Source: OM182 bacterium MED-G24 (GTDB lineage: Bacteria > Pseudomonadota > Gammaproteobacteria > Pseudomonadales > Azotimanducaceae). Taken from it: 64,000 nt of DNA. Both the position numbers and the translations under genes were made by a program. The notes beneath the pieces are model-generated. The model was not told the DNA's origin. It saw only the letters and a program-made list of their open reading frames with translations, and did no database searches. Position 1 is the first letter of the stretch. Each line of letters opens with the position of its first letter. This document shows positions 30,070 through 38,527 of the stretch, piece after piece. The stretch is taken from positions 1 through 64,000 of the forward strand of contig NTKD01000004.1 in the NCBI GenBank assembly GCA_002457275.1. Reading direction: 5' to 3'.

Positions 30070-30906
30070 TCAGGAGTCCGCTGAGATCAGCTGTATCTCT
30101 CGAGCATCCAGATCACTAAACGCGGGTGGAGATCCCTTCACAATGATCCCCACGTGTTCCAATGACGTTCTCGCGGCATCAACGTCCTGACACAGGAAAG
30201 CAATCTCCGCCCCGGTCTGCGCCGAAGCCTGGAGCAAAAGAGGCGGCGATCCAGGACGCGGCATTTGGGTACCGCCCCTCGTGTAGCGCAGTAACGTACC
30301 CGCCTTGATGACCTTGGCGCTGAACCCAAGTCTGCGATAGAAGCTCGCGCTGACCTCAGGGTCGACGACGTCGAGCCGGATGACCAGGTCATCCAGCGGT
30401 AATCTGACAGGCACTGGGGATACGCCATTCGGAAAAACCGGACTGGCATGGCTGTCTTCAAAGGTCTCTCGTTCACCCGGATTCGTGTTGAAGTAAAGCG
30501 CTAGGCCGTCCGGGTCATACACCGTAAAGTCACCACACTCGAGAATATCGGGGTACTTCTCACGTATGCCACGCGCAACGTCATTGTCAGGCAACTGATG
30601 GGCATAGATCATCTTATCCTCGTCCCACGCAAGAGTGCTGCCATGGGCCACCGCGATCTCAAACCCAAGCGCTGTCAATTCAGACGCCAATACCGGGATA
30701 TCGGGTCCCCTGAAATTGAGATCCAGCTTCTCGTAGGAGTCAAAGAAGGCGATCAGATTGTGTCCCTGTACCACCGTCCGCAACTGCCCTGGAATGTTGA
30801 ACCCCGCGATGTCAAAGCCCAGCCCACAGTAAAACCCTGCGGTCTTGTCGACATCCGCCGCATGGGTGATCACCGAGTAATATCCGAGATCCGGAAGCTC
30901 TGCCAT
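30070..30906 (-). CDS. Tandem VOC (glyoxalase/dioxygenase-fold) protein
   Basis: The protein contains two VOC modules. The first (residues about 1–145 from ATG 30906) is DLGYYSVITHAADVDKTAGF with YDPDGLALYFNTNP at its end. The second (from about 170) is DDLVIRLDVVDPEVSASFYR and ends AREIQLISA. VOC proteins include glyoxalases, extradiol dioxygenases and resistance proteins; the substrate cannot be read from the sequence. The start could also be GTG 30954, adding 16 residues; neither has a strong ribosome site. It is convergent with the VWA gene and divergent from the next gene. Confidence 0.8.
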   Translation of the reverse strand: MAELPDLGYYSVITHAADVDKTAGFYCGLGFDIAGFNIPGQLRTVVQGHNLIAFFDSYEKLDLNFRGPDIPVLASELTALGFEIAVAHGSTLAWDEDKMIYAHQLPDNDVARGIREKYPDILECGDFTVYDPDGLALYFNTNPGERETFEDSHASPVFPNGVSPVPVRLPLDDLVIRLDVVDPEVSASFYRRLGFSAKVIKAGTLLRYTRGGTQMPRPGSPPLLLQASAQTGAEIAFLCQDVDAARTSLEHVGIIVKGSPPAFSDLDAREIQLISADS

Positions 30907-31028
30907 ATTCGGTCTGAAACCATTGGTCTGAGTGACGGGCTCCCCTTGTATCACAAACCGGACAAATTTCGCACCGAGGGCTGCATTGACTACAATGCTC
31001 CAAGTGTCATCTGGGGTGAAGTTCTCTC

Positions 31029-31385
31029 ATGATCGCAGTAGTGGACAAAAAGGTCGTGAAACACCTCGTCAACACAGACCGCGGCCTGTTGGAAGTTCCC
31101 GTCCGGGTATCATTCGAATACGATCTTGAGCAAGGTCGGTTCGTGACTGGTTCCATGGAACGCCGAATACTGTACAACCAGGACGCCGCGCTTCGTCGTT
31201 TACCCAACATCGATGCCGCAACGCTTGCCGACGATATTGATGGTGTCGTGGACCGGATGCTCGTGGAACATCTGTGTTACAGCGGCCATGCAGGCACCGA
31301 TGTCGACTTGTATGAGGAAGCGCCAGTATGCCCCAAGCTTGAGATCGTGGAGGGCCAACAGCCTCCGAAAGTCATACTGCGCTGA
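31029..31385 (+). CDS. Hypothetical protein, 118 aa
   Basis: I do not recognise this gene. It encodes a small soluble protein (MIAVVDKKVVKHLVNTDRGL, middle FEYDLEQGRFVTGSMERRIL, two late Cys). It contains no signal peptide or membrane span. The charged, acidic composition is typical of an expressed cytoplasmic protein. It lies between the VOC gene (divergent) and the peptide-transporter operon (same strand, 178 bp downstream). Confidence 0.6.
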   Translation: MIAVVDKKVVKHLVNTDRGLLEVPVRVSFEYDLEQGRFVTGSMERRILYNQDAALRRLPNIDAATLADDIDGVVDRMLVEHLCYSGHAGTDVDLYEEAPVCPKLEIVEGQQPPKVILR

Positions 31386-31562
31386 CCATCAGGTTCACGC
31401 CTTCCCCATACAATGAACTTCCTGCCGAAGAACGTGGCGATGTCACCCTCAAAACAGGCTTCGACTCGGGAAACTTATCAACGACTGATAAACTCCAATA
31501 CGGAGATGCGTGGCGTTTATGTCACGTCGCGGACAAAGGAGTTCCAGGTGTCCATCAGAAGC

Positions 31563-33158
31563 ATGACCTCGTTCCTCAAATACTGTGGGCTTCTTTGCCT
31601 GTTGCTACCTGTTTGCGTTCAAGCAGCCGTGAGCAGCGAAGCGCGCACTATCATGATTGCGCTGACGGAAGAACCACCTCAGCTGAACAGCATGAAGGCC
31701 ACAGACCAGGTGAGCATTTTCGTGCTCGGCCACCTGATGGAAGGTCTTGTTCGATACGATCGCCGTGGTCGCCTTGTGCCTGGTGTCGCAGAATCCTGGG
31801 ACGTCGAAGACCTCACCTATACCTTCACACTGAGGAAGGATGCCCGTTGGAGTGACGGTCAACCGGTGACAGCTCGCGACTTCGTGTTTTCGTGGCGGAA
31901 TACACTTGACCCGGTAACTGCCAGCGAATACGCCTTCATACTATATCCCGTGAAGCATGGCGAAGCGATCAACAAGGGAAAACGTCCCATCACAGAGCTC
32001 GGTGTCGTGGCGGAAGACGATCGAACCCTCATTGTTACGCTGGAGCGGCCCACTGCATATTTTCTCAAACTCTGTGCTTTCGCTTCCTATCTGCCGGTTC
32101 GAGAAGATGTCGTGCGCGCGAAGAAAGATCGATACGCCGCCGATGCGGACGACTTTCTGATGAACGGCCCCTTCAGACTTGAAGAATGGGTCCACGGCGC
32201 GTCACTCAGGATGGTGAAGAACGAACACTACTGGGATCGCGACAATATCTACCTGAACGAAATCAACGCCGCCTATGTAACATCCGATACCCGCGCGCGA
32301 TTGAACCTCTTTCTGGATGACAAGATCGTCTACACCTCGCTGGACGGCGACACCTACAAGGACGCCCTCTCGAACCAGCTGCGCATCCGGTCGTTCACAA
32401 CCGGTAGCGTGTTCTTTCTCGAGTACAACCATCGAGAGGACCGCGCCACAGCTAATCTGAATCTGCGCCGGGCAATCCAGCATGCTTACGACCCCGATGA
32501 AATGGTCAACAAGGTCCTGGCGACACCCGGAAACCTAACAGGCGTCAGCGTGTTTCCAGTCTGGCTGGATGGCATCGAAGGCAAGTTCAGGGACGAATTT
32601 CCTGCACCCATAGCAGACCGAAACATCCCACGCGCCAGAGAATACCTTGCCGCTGCAAAGCGAGAACTCGGCGGTACCATACCGCCCCTTGTTCTCCTTG
32701 TCAGTGACAGTCCCACCGCGACCAAACAGGCCGAGTATATTCAAGGGGAGCTGCTCAATAATCTAGGTCTCGACATCCGTATCGACAAACAAATCTTCAA
32801 GCAGCGACTGGCCAAGATGACCTCTGGTGACTTTGACATCGTCGGTGCAGGTTGGGGGCCCGACTTTGATGACATCATGACCTTCGGGGATCTGTTTGCC
32901 AGCTGGAACCTGAATAACCGTGGTCGCTACAGTAACCCACGCTACGATGAACAGGTACGAACCGCGATGAATAGCGTGGACCCCGCAACACGCATGCGGG
33001 CCATGTCGAAAGCACAACAGATCCTGTTTGATGATGCGGTGGTACTACCCCAGTACGAACAAGGTGTGATCTACCTGCTGCATCCCAAACTCCGAGGTGT
33101 CGTACGACGTGTGACCGGCGTCGATCCTGATTTCACGCGCGCGCGAATCATACAATGA
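31563..33158 (+). CDS. oppA: Peptide ABC transporter, substrate-binding protein (family 5)
   Basis: This periplasmic solute-binding protein is of the OppA type. From ATG 31563 it begins with a signal peptide (MTSFLKYCGLLCLLLPVCVQ, cleavage after VQA). The SBP_bac_5 pattern follows: EEPPQLNSMKATDQVSIFVL, GRLVPGVAESWDV, TFTLRKDARWSDGQPVTARD and MNGPFRLEEW. The frame is open 50 codons further upstream, but those lack a credible leader. It is about 530 residues, normal for OppA. It heads oppABCDF, which suggests oligopeptide import; other ligands are possible in this family. Confidence 0.9.
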   Translation: MTSFLKYCGLLCLLLPVCVQAAVSSEARTIMIALTEEPPQLNSMKATDQVSIFVLGHLMEGLVRYDRRGRLVPGVAESWDVEDLTYTFTLRKDARWSDGQPVTARDFVFSWRNTLDPVTASEYAFILYPVKHGEAINKGKRPITELGVVAEDDRTLIVTLERPTAYFLKLCAFASYLPVREDVVRAKKDRYAADADDFLMNGPFRLEEWVHGASLRMVKNEHYWDRDNIYLNEINAAYVTSDTRARLNLFLDDKIVYTSLDGDTYKDALSNQLRIRSFTTGSVFFLEYNHREDRATANLNLRRAIQHAYDPDEMVNKVLATPGNLTGVSVFPVWLDGIEGKFRDEFPAPIADRNIPRAREYLAAAKRELGGTIPPLVLLVSDSPTATKQAEYIQGELLNNLGLDIRIDKQIFKQRLAKMTSGDFDIVGAGWGPDFDDIMTFGDLFASWNLNNRGRYSNPRYDEQVRTAMNSVDPATRMRAMSKAQQILFDDAVVLPQYEQGVIYLLHPKLRGVVRRVTGVDPDFTRARIIQ

Positions 33159-33212
33159 GAGACGGCAACCCCATTTCTTCTCTGCTCATCCTCACGCATC
33201 GCTGATCAAAAC

Positions 33213-34148
33213 ATGATTCGCTACACCGCCAAGCGAATACTCTCGGGCATTGTCACAATCTGGTTCATCACGACGGCGACTTTCCTGGCGATGCACGCAG
33301 TCCCCGGTGACCCGTTGATGAACGACAAGGCCGTGTCAGAGGAGATTCGACGAAACCTGGAAGCACGTTACGGACTCGACAAACCACTGTCGAAACAGTA
33401 CGTCATTTTTATCAGTAACATGCTTAAGGGCGATTTTGGGATCTCCTTCACACAGCAAAACCGTCGAGTCAACGACATTATCCGTGAGCACTTCCCTGTC
33501 TCAGCCATCCTGGGCATTCTCGCCGTTGTCATCGCGGCGCTGGGCGGCATGTTGTGGGGTGCGTTGACTGCGCTGTATCGCAATCGCCTCCCCGACATCA
33601 CCATCATGTTTCTGGTAATTCTTGGGATCTCAGTACCCGGTTTTGTATTCGCGGCTACCGGTCAGCTCGCTTTGGTGCACCTGAATGCCATGGTCGGTAC
33701 AACGGTGCTCCCGGTTGCAGGCTGGGGCACCTTTACCCATATGTTGATGCCGGCGCTGGTTCTGGGCCTAGGCACCATGGCACTGCTGACCCGACTCATG
33801 CGTACCTCGATGATCGACGTCATGGGTGAAGACTACATTCGAACCGCGCACGCGAAAGGACTGTCCGCTCAACGGATCTTTCTGCGCCACCAACTTCGTA
33901 ATGCCATTCTGCCAGTGGTCACAGTACTGGGCCCCCAGATCGCGGCCATCACAACGGGTGGGTTTGTCGTTGAGTATGTATTCGCCATCCCTGGGCTCGG
34001 CCGTTACTTCGTCCAGGCTGTACAGCAGCTAGACTACACCGTCATCATGGGAACAACCGTCTTCTACGGCGCATTCCTCGTCCTGATGGTAATCCTGGTG
34101 GATATCCTCTACGGATTGATTGATCCGAGGGTGAGGTTGTCGACGTGA
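33213..34148 (+). CDS. oppB: Peptide ABC transporter permease OppB
   Basis: This 311-residue integral membrane protein has six spans. The OppB/DppB N-terminus IRYTAKRILSGIVTIWFITT, PGDPLMND and the EAA loop YIRTAHAKGLSAQRIFLRHQ (contact to the ATPases) are present, as is the family C-terminal DILYGLIDPRVRL. Its stop overlaps the oppC start by 4 bp. Confidence 0.94.
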   Translation: MIRYTAKRILSGIVTIWFITTATFLAMHAVPGDPLMNDKAVSEEIRRNLEARYGLDKPLSKQYVIFISNMLKGDFGISFTQQNRRVNDIIREHFPVSAILGILAVVIAALGGMLWGALTALYRNRLPDITIMFLVILGISVPGFVFAATGQLALVHLNAMVGTTVLPVAGWGTFTHMLMPALVLGLGTMALLTRLMRTSMIDVMGEDYIRTAHAKGLSAQRIFLRHQLRNAILPVVTVLGPQIAAITTGGFVVEYVFAIPGLGRYFVQAVQQLDYTVIMGTTVFYGAFLVLMVILVDILYGLIDPRVRLST

Positions 34149-35551
34149 GCGAGCAATCGCACAAATTCACCCAGCTGGACTTTGCACCCCTTGATCACCG
34201 TGAGGACCACGAATCCATCGCGCGGCCTTCCCTTTCCTACTGGCAGGACGCGTGGCGACGATTGAAACAGAACACCCGGGCAATCATCTCGATGTATATC
34301 CTGATCGCGTTGGCGCTGTTTACGATGGCGGGCCCACTCCTGTGGCAGGTAGATGCCTCAAGACAGGACCTGAACCAGACGTCTCAAGCGCCGGGGTTCG
34401 TGAGACAGGCATTGATCGTGCCTGCATACAAACGATGGGCTGCGCCCGTTGACCAGGCCATTCCCAAATATGGTGATCTTCTGCCTGAGGAACTGGCATC
34501 GGCACAAGGCCTCACCGCAGCGGAACCTCCCAACACCCAGACTGTGCGCCTGATCTGGGAGCCCGTCCCCGGCGCAGGTGGTTACAGCATCTATCGCAAT
34601 ACTCGTCCCCCGACATCCATGCAGGATCTCGGTCTGCCGCTCAGCAGTGTCGACACCGGCAATAAACATGGTTACGAGGACCGCCTTAACCTGAAAGCCG
34701 AGGAATATTTTTATTCGGTTGTCGCCACTGACGGTTTTGATGAGGCCGCAGTATTCAGCACTCTTCAACTTCGTCCGCAGCTCGCGATCACCCATAAGGA
34801 CGCACTTGAGCGCGATCTTTCCAACAATCCACAACCCGGTGATGAAGTGAGCCTCGCGTTTCATCCCCTGGGTACCGACTATCTCGGCAGGGACATGCTC
34901 GCGCGTTTGATGGAAGGCGCGCGGGTATCACTCTTTATCGGTGTACTCGCCCCCCTGGCCTTTGTGATTTTCGGCGTTGCCTACGGTGGCTTCGCCGGTT
35001 ATGTCGGCGGGAGCATCGACAATATCCTGATGCGTTTCGCAGACTTTGTCGTCGCGTTACCGTTTCTGCTGTTCATGATCCTGTTCAAGATTGCCTTTGG
35101 TATCGGCCCAGGGGAGAGCGGGATCATCCCTATGCTGGTCGCTCTTGTTCTTCTCAGCTGGCCAGCGACCGCACGTCTCGTTCGCGGACAGGTGCTCCAG
35201 ATTCGCGAACAGGGCTATATCGATGCTGCCCGGTTGATGGGTGCCAGCAATCACTACCTGATCGCACGGCACATTCTCCCGAACACGATGGGGGTTGTGC
35301 TGGTGACGCTCACCTTTGCCGTGCCCATGGCCATCTTTACAGAAGCGTTCCTGTCGTTCATTGGAATGGGCGTTGCGCCTCCGACTCCCTCCTGGGGCTC
35401 CATGTGTAACGCAGGTGTCAAAACGATGCTGGCACATCCCCATGAACTGATTCTCCCTGCAGTACTCATCAGCATTACGGTACTGGCATTCAATCTGTTT
35501 GGTGACGGACTGACTGAGGCGCTGGACGCACGCATGAGAGGGCGCGAATGA
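34145..35551 (+). CDS. oppC: Peptide ABC transporter permease OppC with inserted extracytoplasmic FN3-like domain
   Basis: At 468 residues this is about 165 longer than E. coli OppC. The first span is at residues 47–68, and the normal OppC core resumes at HPLGTDYLGRDMLARLMEGA (240–259), followed by five spans and the EAA loop YIDAARLMGASNHYLIARHI. The extra segment (about 80–236) lies in the first periplasmic loop. It contains a fibronectin type III-like stretch (residues 128–212): VRLIWEPVPGAGGYSIYRNT, a GYEDRLNL turn, and YFYSVVATDGFDE. Such folds bind proteins or sugars. Start and stop overlap both neighbours by 4 bp. Confidence 0.93.
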   Translation: MSEQSHKFTQLDFAPLDHREDHESIARPSLSYWQDAWRRLKQNTRAIISMYILIALALFTMAGPLLWQVDASRQDLNQTSQAPGFVRQALIVPAYKRWAAPVDQAIPKYGDLLPEELASAQGLTAAEPPNTQTVRLIWEPVPGAGGYSIYRNTRPPTSMQDLGLPLSSVDTGNKHGYEDRLNLKAEEYFYSVVATDGFDEAAVFSTLQLRPQLAITHKDALERDLSNNPQPGDEVSLAFHPLGTDYLGRDMLARLMEGARVSLFIGVLAPLAFVIFGVAYGGFAGYVGGSIDNILMRFADFVVALPFLLFMILFKIAFGIGPGESGIIPMLVALVLLSWPATARLVRGQVLQIREQGYIDAARLMGASNHYLIARHILPNTMGVVLVTLTFAVPMAIFTEAFLSFIGMGVAPPTPSWGSMCNAGVKTMLAHPHELILPAVLISITVLAFNLFGDGLTEALDARMRGRE

Positions 35552-36555
35552 CAACGCCGATCCTTGCCGTACGCAATCTTGCCGTGGAATTTGATACGTT
35601 TGGCGGTGTCGTCAACGCTGTTCGCGACGTGTCCTTCGATCTGCATGCCGGCCAGACTCTGGCCATCGTGGGTGAATCCGGGTGTGGTAAATCTGTGACC
35701 GTGCAAAGCCTGATGGGACTGATCCCAACACCACCAGGACGCATCACCAAAGGCAGTGCACGCTTCATGGACCAGGACCTGGTCACAACTGGCGCGCAGG
35801 GCGTCCGCGGTGTCCACATGGGCATGATCTTCCAGGATCCGATGACGTCTCTGAACCCTACCATGCGCATCGGCGACCAGGTTGCGGAAACACTTGTCGT
35901 TCATAAGCAATACACGAGAAAACAGGCGCAGGAAGCGGCCGTTTCTCTGCTGGCGCGAACGCACATTCCAGAACCCAGGCGACGAGCACAGCAATATCCC
36001 TTCGAGTTTTCAGGCGGCATGTTACAGCGTGCCATGATCGCCCAGGCACTGGCGTGTGAACCCGCCATCCTCATTGCAGACGAGCCCACGACAGCGCTGG
36101 ACGTCACCATACAGGCGCAGATTCTCGAGCTGATGCAGTCGTTGCAGAAGGAAAATGGGATGTCGATCATCCTGATTACACATGACCTTGCCGTGGTCGC
36201 CCGAATGGCCGATCAGGTGGCCGTGATGTACGCGGGTGAGATCGTCGAGACAGGCAGCGTGACCGATGTCTTTTACCATCCGGCTCATCCCTACAACCTG
36301 GGCCTGCAACAGGCGATGCCGTCCAACCGACACCCCGATCGTGTCCTGGAACCTATCCCTGGCAGTCCACCGGACCTTTTTTCTCCACCCACTGGGTGCG
36401 GCTACTGTGCCCGCTGCCCACATGCCATGACCATCTGCGACAGCCATCCACCAGAGATGTCACCAATTGACATTGCCTCGACACACGAGGCTCGTTGCTG
36501 GCTACACCATGAGCTTGCCCCCAGCGAAAACAATCCTGTGCGGCCGTCCTCGTGA
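35548..36555 (+). CDS. oppD: Peptide ABC transporter ATP-binding protein OppD
   Basis: This 335-residue nucleotide-binding subunit has Walker A GESGCGKS, Q-loop FQDPMTSLNP, signature FSGGMLQR and Walker B ILIADEPTTALD. The C-terminal oligopeptide-transport extension has a Cys cluster (CGYCARCPHAMTIC) that in this family can hold an iron–sulphur cluster. It overlaps oppC and oppF by 4 bp each. Confidence 0.94.
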   Translation: MTTPILAVRNLAVEFDTFGGVVNAVRDVSFDLHAGQTLAIVGESGCGKSVTVQSLMGLIPTPPGRITKGSARFMDQDLVTTGAQGVRGVHMGMIFQDPMTSLNPTMRIGDQVAETLVVHKQYTRKQAQEAAVSLLARTHIPEPRRRAQQYPFEFSGGMLQRAMIAQALACEPAILIADEPTTALDVTIQAQILELMQSLQKENGMSIILITHDLAVVARMADQVAVMYAGEIVETGSVTDVFYHPAHPYNLGLQQAMPSNRHPDRVLEPIPGSPPDLFSPPTGCGYCARCPHAMTICDSHPPEMSPIDIASTHEARCWLHHELAPSENNPVRPSS

Positions 36556-37499
36556 TCACACTCCAAAATGTCAGCAAGTACTTCTCGCTGGGTCGAGGCC
36601 AGCAACTACATGCTGTCGACGACGTGTCACTCACCGTTGCTGCAGAGACGGTTGTTGGGTTGGTTGGAGAATCCGGTTCTGGAAAGTCTACGTTGGGAAG
36701 GATGATCGTCGGCCTGCATACGCGTGATACCGGAGAGATCTGCTATCAGAACGATGTGTTGCCGGCTCGGTTCCGTCCTGTCGACCATGTACGCTATGCA
36801 CGCCATCTGCAGATGATATTCCAGGACCCCTACGCATCGCTAAACCCAAGAATGACAGTTTTTGACATTCTCAGTGAGTCCTTACGGCTGCAGGGCCAAA
36901 CCGACACACGCGCGATGTCTGACACTATCGCAGACTGGCTCACGACCGTAGGGCTTCATCCGGATCACATGACACGGTACCCCCATGAATTTTCCGGCGG
37001 CCAGCGACAGCGCATTGGTATCGCGAGGGCACTGATGATCGAGCCTGATTTTGTCGTGTGTGACGAGCCCATCTCTGCACTCGACGTTTCGGTACAGGCA
37101 CAGATCATCAATCTGTTGGCCGAGTTGAAGGAACGTATGGGCCTGACCCTGCTGTTCATCGCTCACGACCTTTCGATGGTGCGCTATATCAGCGATCGCA
37201 TGGCGGTCATGTACCTCGGGAAAATTATCGAGGAGGGCCCATCGGATGAAGTATTCTTCAATCCACAGCATCCGTATACACAACTGCTGATTGCCTCCAA
37301 TCCCGAACCGGATCCCGACACGGAACGCGCCCGATCTGTGGAACCCATTCGGGGTGAGATCACATCACCCGTCAACCCCGGCCCTGGTTGCCGGTTTGCT
37401 GACCGGTGTCCTAAAGCAAGTTCCCAGTGCACCACACCACCACCAGAGGTGATTGTCTCAGAAGGCCACCGGGCCAGCTGTCACCTGCTGGCCGAGTAA
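36552..37499 (+). CDS. oppF: Peptide ABC transporter ATP-binding protein OppF
   Basis: This 315-residue partner ATPase of OppD has Walker A GESGSGKST, Q-loop FQDPYASLNPRM, signature FSGGQRQRIGIARAL and Walker B FVVCDEPISALDVS. Its C-terminal extension also has a Cys cluster (PGCRFADRCPKASSQC). The start is GTG within GTGA overlapping the oppD stop. It is the last gene of the opp operon; no clear terminator follows. Confidence 0.94.
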   Translation: MITLQNVSKYFSLGRGQQLHAVDDVSLTVAAETVVGLVGESGSGKSTLGRMIVGLHTRDTGEICYQNDVLPARFRPVDHVRYARHLQMIFQDPYASLNPRMTVFDILSESLRLQGQTDTRAMSDTIADWLTTVGLHPDHMTRYPHEFSGGQRQRIGIARALMIEPDFVVCDEPISALDVSVQAQIINLLAELKERMGLTLLFIAHDLSMVRYISDRMAVMYLGKIIEEGPSDEVFFNPQHPYTQLLIASNPEPDPDTERARSVEPIRGEITSPVNPGPGCRFADRCPKASSQCTTPPPEVIVSEGHRASCHLLAE

Positions 37500-37553
37500 G
37501 ATCAACGCCTGTACCAGATCCGATACATCTCAATACAGACTTCCCAACTCTTG

Positions 37554-37920
37554 CTACACCGGCAGGTCAATTGCCTGCATACAGATCAGACGAGAATCCA
37601 GCAGTGCATTCGCACGCACATCACTGGTGTAGTCCCCCCGCCCGACATCGACAGGAACGCTTCTTTTGATGGGTACTCCACCAGAATCATTCGGTCCCAC
37701 TCCTCGCCGCCAATGACCGTGGCTACAACATTCGCAAGCAATTTCACCTTCGCACCCGCTTTCTGCAGGTGACCACCTGCCACTGCACCGTAACGCGCGC
37801 ATTCTGCTTCACCACCGTCCGGCCTGAACCGAAGCTCAGCATGACGATCGGGCCGTCAATCGATAAATCACGAACGTGCGCAATCTGATCAGGTGTCGGG
37901 GCAATGTATGAATCACTCAT
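37554..37920 (-). pseudogene. Broken DUF1330-family gene
   Basis: Starting at ATG 37920 the protein reads SDSYIAPTPDQIAHVRDLSI, DGPIVMLSFGSG, then shifts frame near 37795 to RYGAVAGGHLQKAGAKVKLL, GGEEWDRMILVEYPSKEAFL, and shifts again at the C-run near 37650 to DVRANALLDSRLICMQAIDL, ending at 37554. This is the whole small ferredoxin-like DUF1330 domain (about 120 residues) split over three frames. The second break coincides with CCCCCC. It lies convergent to oppF. An assembly error is possible, but two indels within 150 bases favour decay. Confidence 0.7.
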
Positions 37921-38065
37921 CTTGATCTCCAGGCTCATGGATGCAATGCGAAGTTCAACATACGCCTGGCCCCTCGGGATTCCCAGCAGGACACGCGATA
38001 ACACGTTTGCTTCGGTCACACAGCCTGTTATAGCTTTCGTGTAAGCTCCTTACCAAGGCGCGTTG

Positions 38066-38527
38066 ATGACGCAGCTGGAACTCATTATCAATCAGACCTC
38101 CGTGACGCTCGATGTTGATCCTGCAACTTCGCTGCTGGACGTGCTCCGAAACGAGGTTGGCCTTGCCAGTCCGAGGTTCGGTTGCGGTAAAGAACAATGC
38201 GGTGCCTGTTGCGTCAAAATTGACAACAAACTTGTCTACGCTTGTACCCATTCGATGGCTGAAGCAGCCGGGCAATCGATCACCACAGTAGAGGGTCTCG
38301 GAACCCCTGAAAACCCACATCCTCTACAACAGGCTGTCATGGACCTGAATGCCGGCCAGTGTGGTTTTTGCCTTTCGGGAATTCTGGTCACCGCCTCGAA
38401 ATTGCTGGATGAGAATCCTGCGCCCTCCAGAAGTGACGTGATGACAGCGCTGGACGACCACTTGTGTCGGTGCGGGGCTCACAACCGCATCATTGATGCG
38501 ATCCTTCGCGCGGCAGACAAGCGATGA
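38066..38527 (+). CDS. Molybdenum hydroxylase, 2Fe-2S small subunit (IorA/CoxS type)
   Basis: This 153-residue iron–sulphur subunit of a xanthine-oxidase-family enzyme has a plant-type 2Fe-2S cluster in FGCGKEQCGACCVKID with a later Cys (YACTHS), and a second cluster in GQCGFCLSGI with LCRCGAHNRI. It passes electrons from the molybdenum site. The ATG at 38066 follows an AAGG. The large subunit overlaps by 4 bp. No FAD-binding medium subunit is present. Confidence 0.9.
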   Translation: MTQLELIINQTSVTLDVDPATSLLDVLRNEVGLASPRFGCGKEQCGACCVKIDNKLVYACTHSMAEAAGQSITTVEGLGTPENPHPLQQAVMDLNAGQCGFCLSGILVTASKLLDENPAPSRSDVMTALDDHLCRCGAHNRIIDAILRAADKR

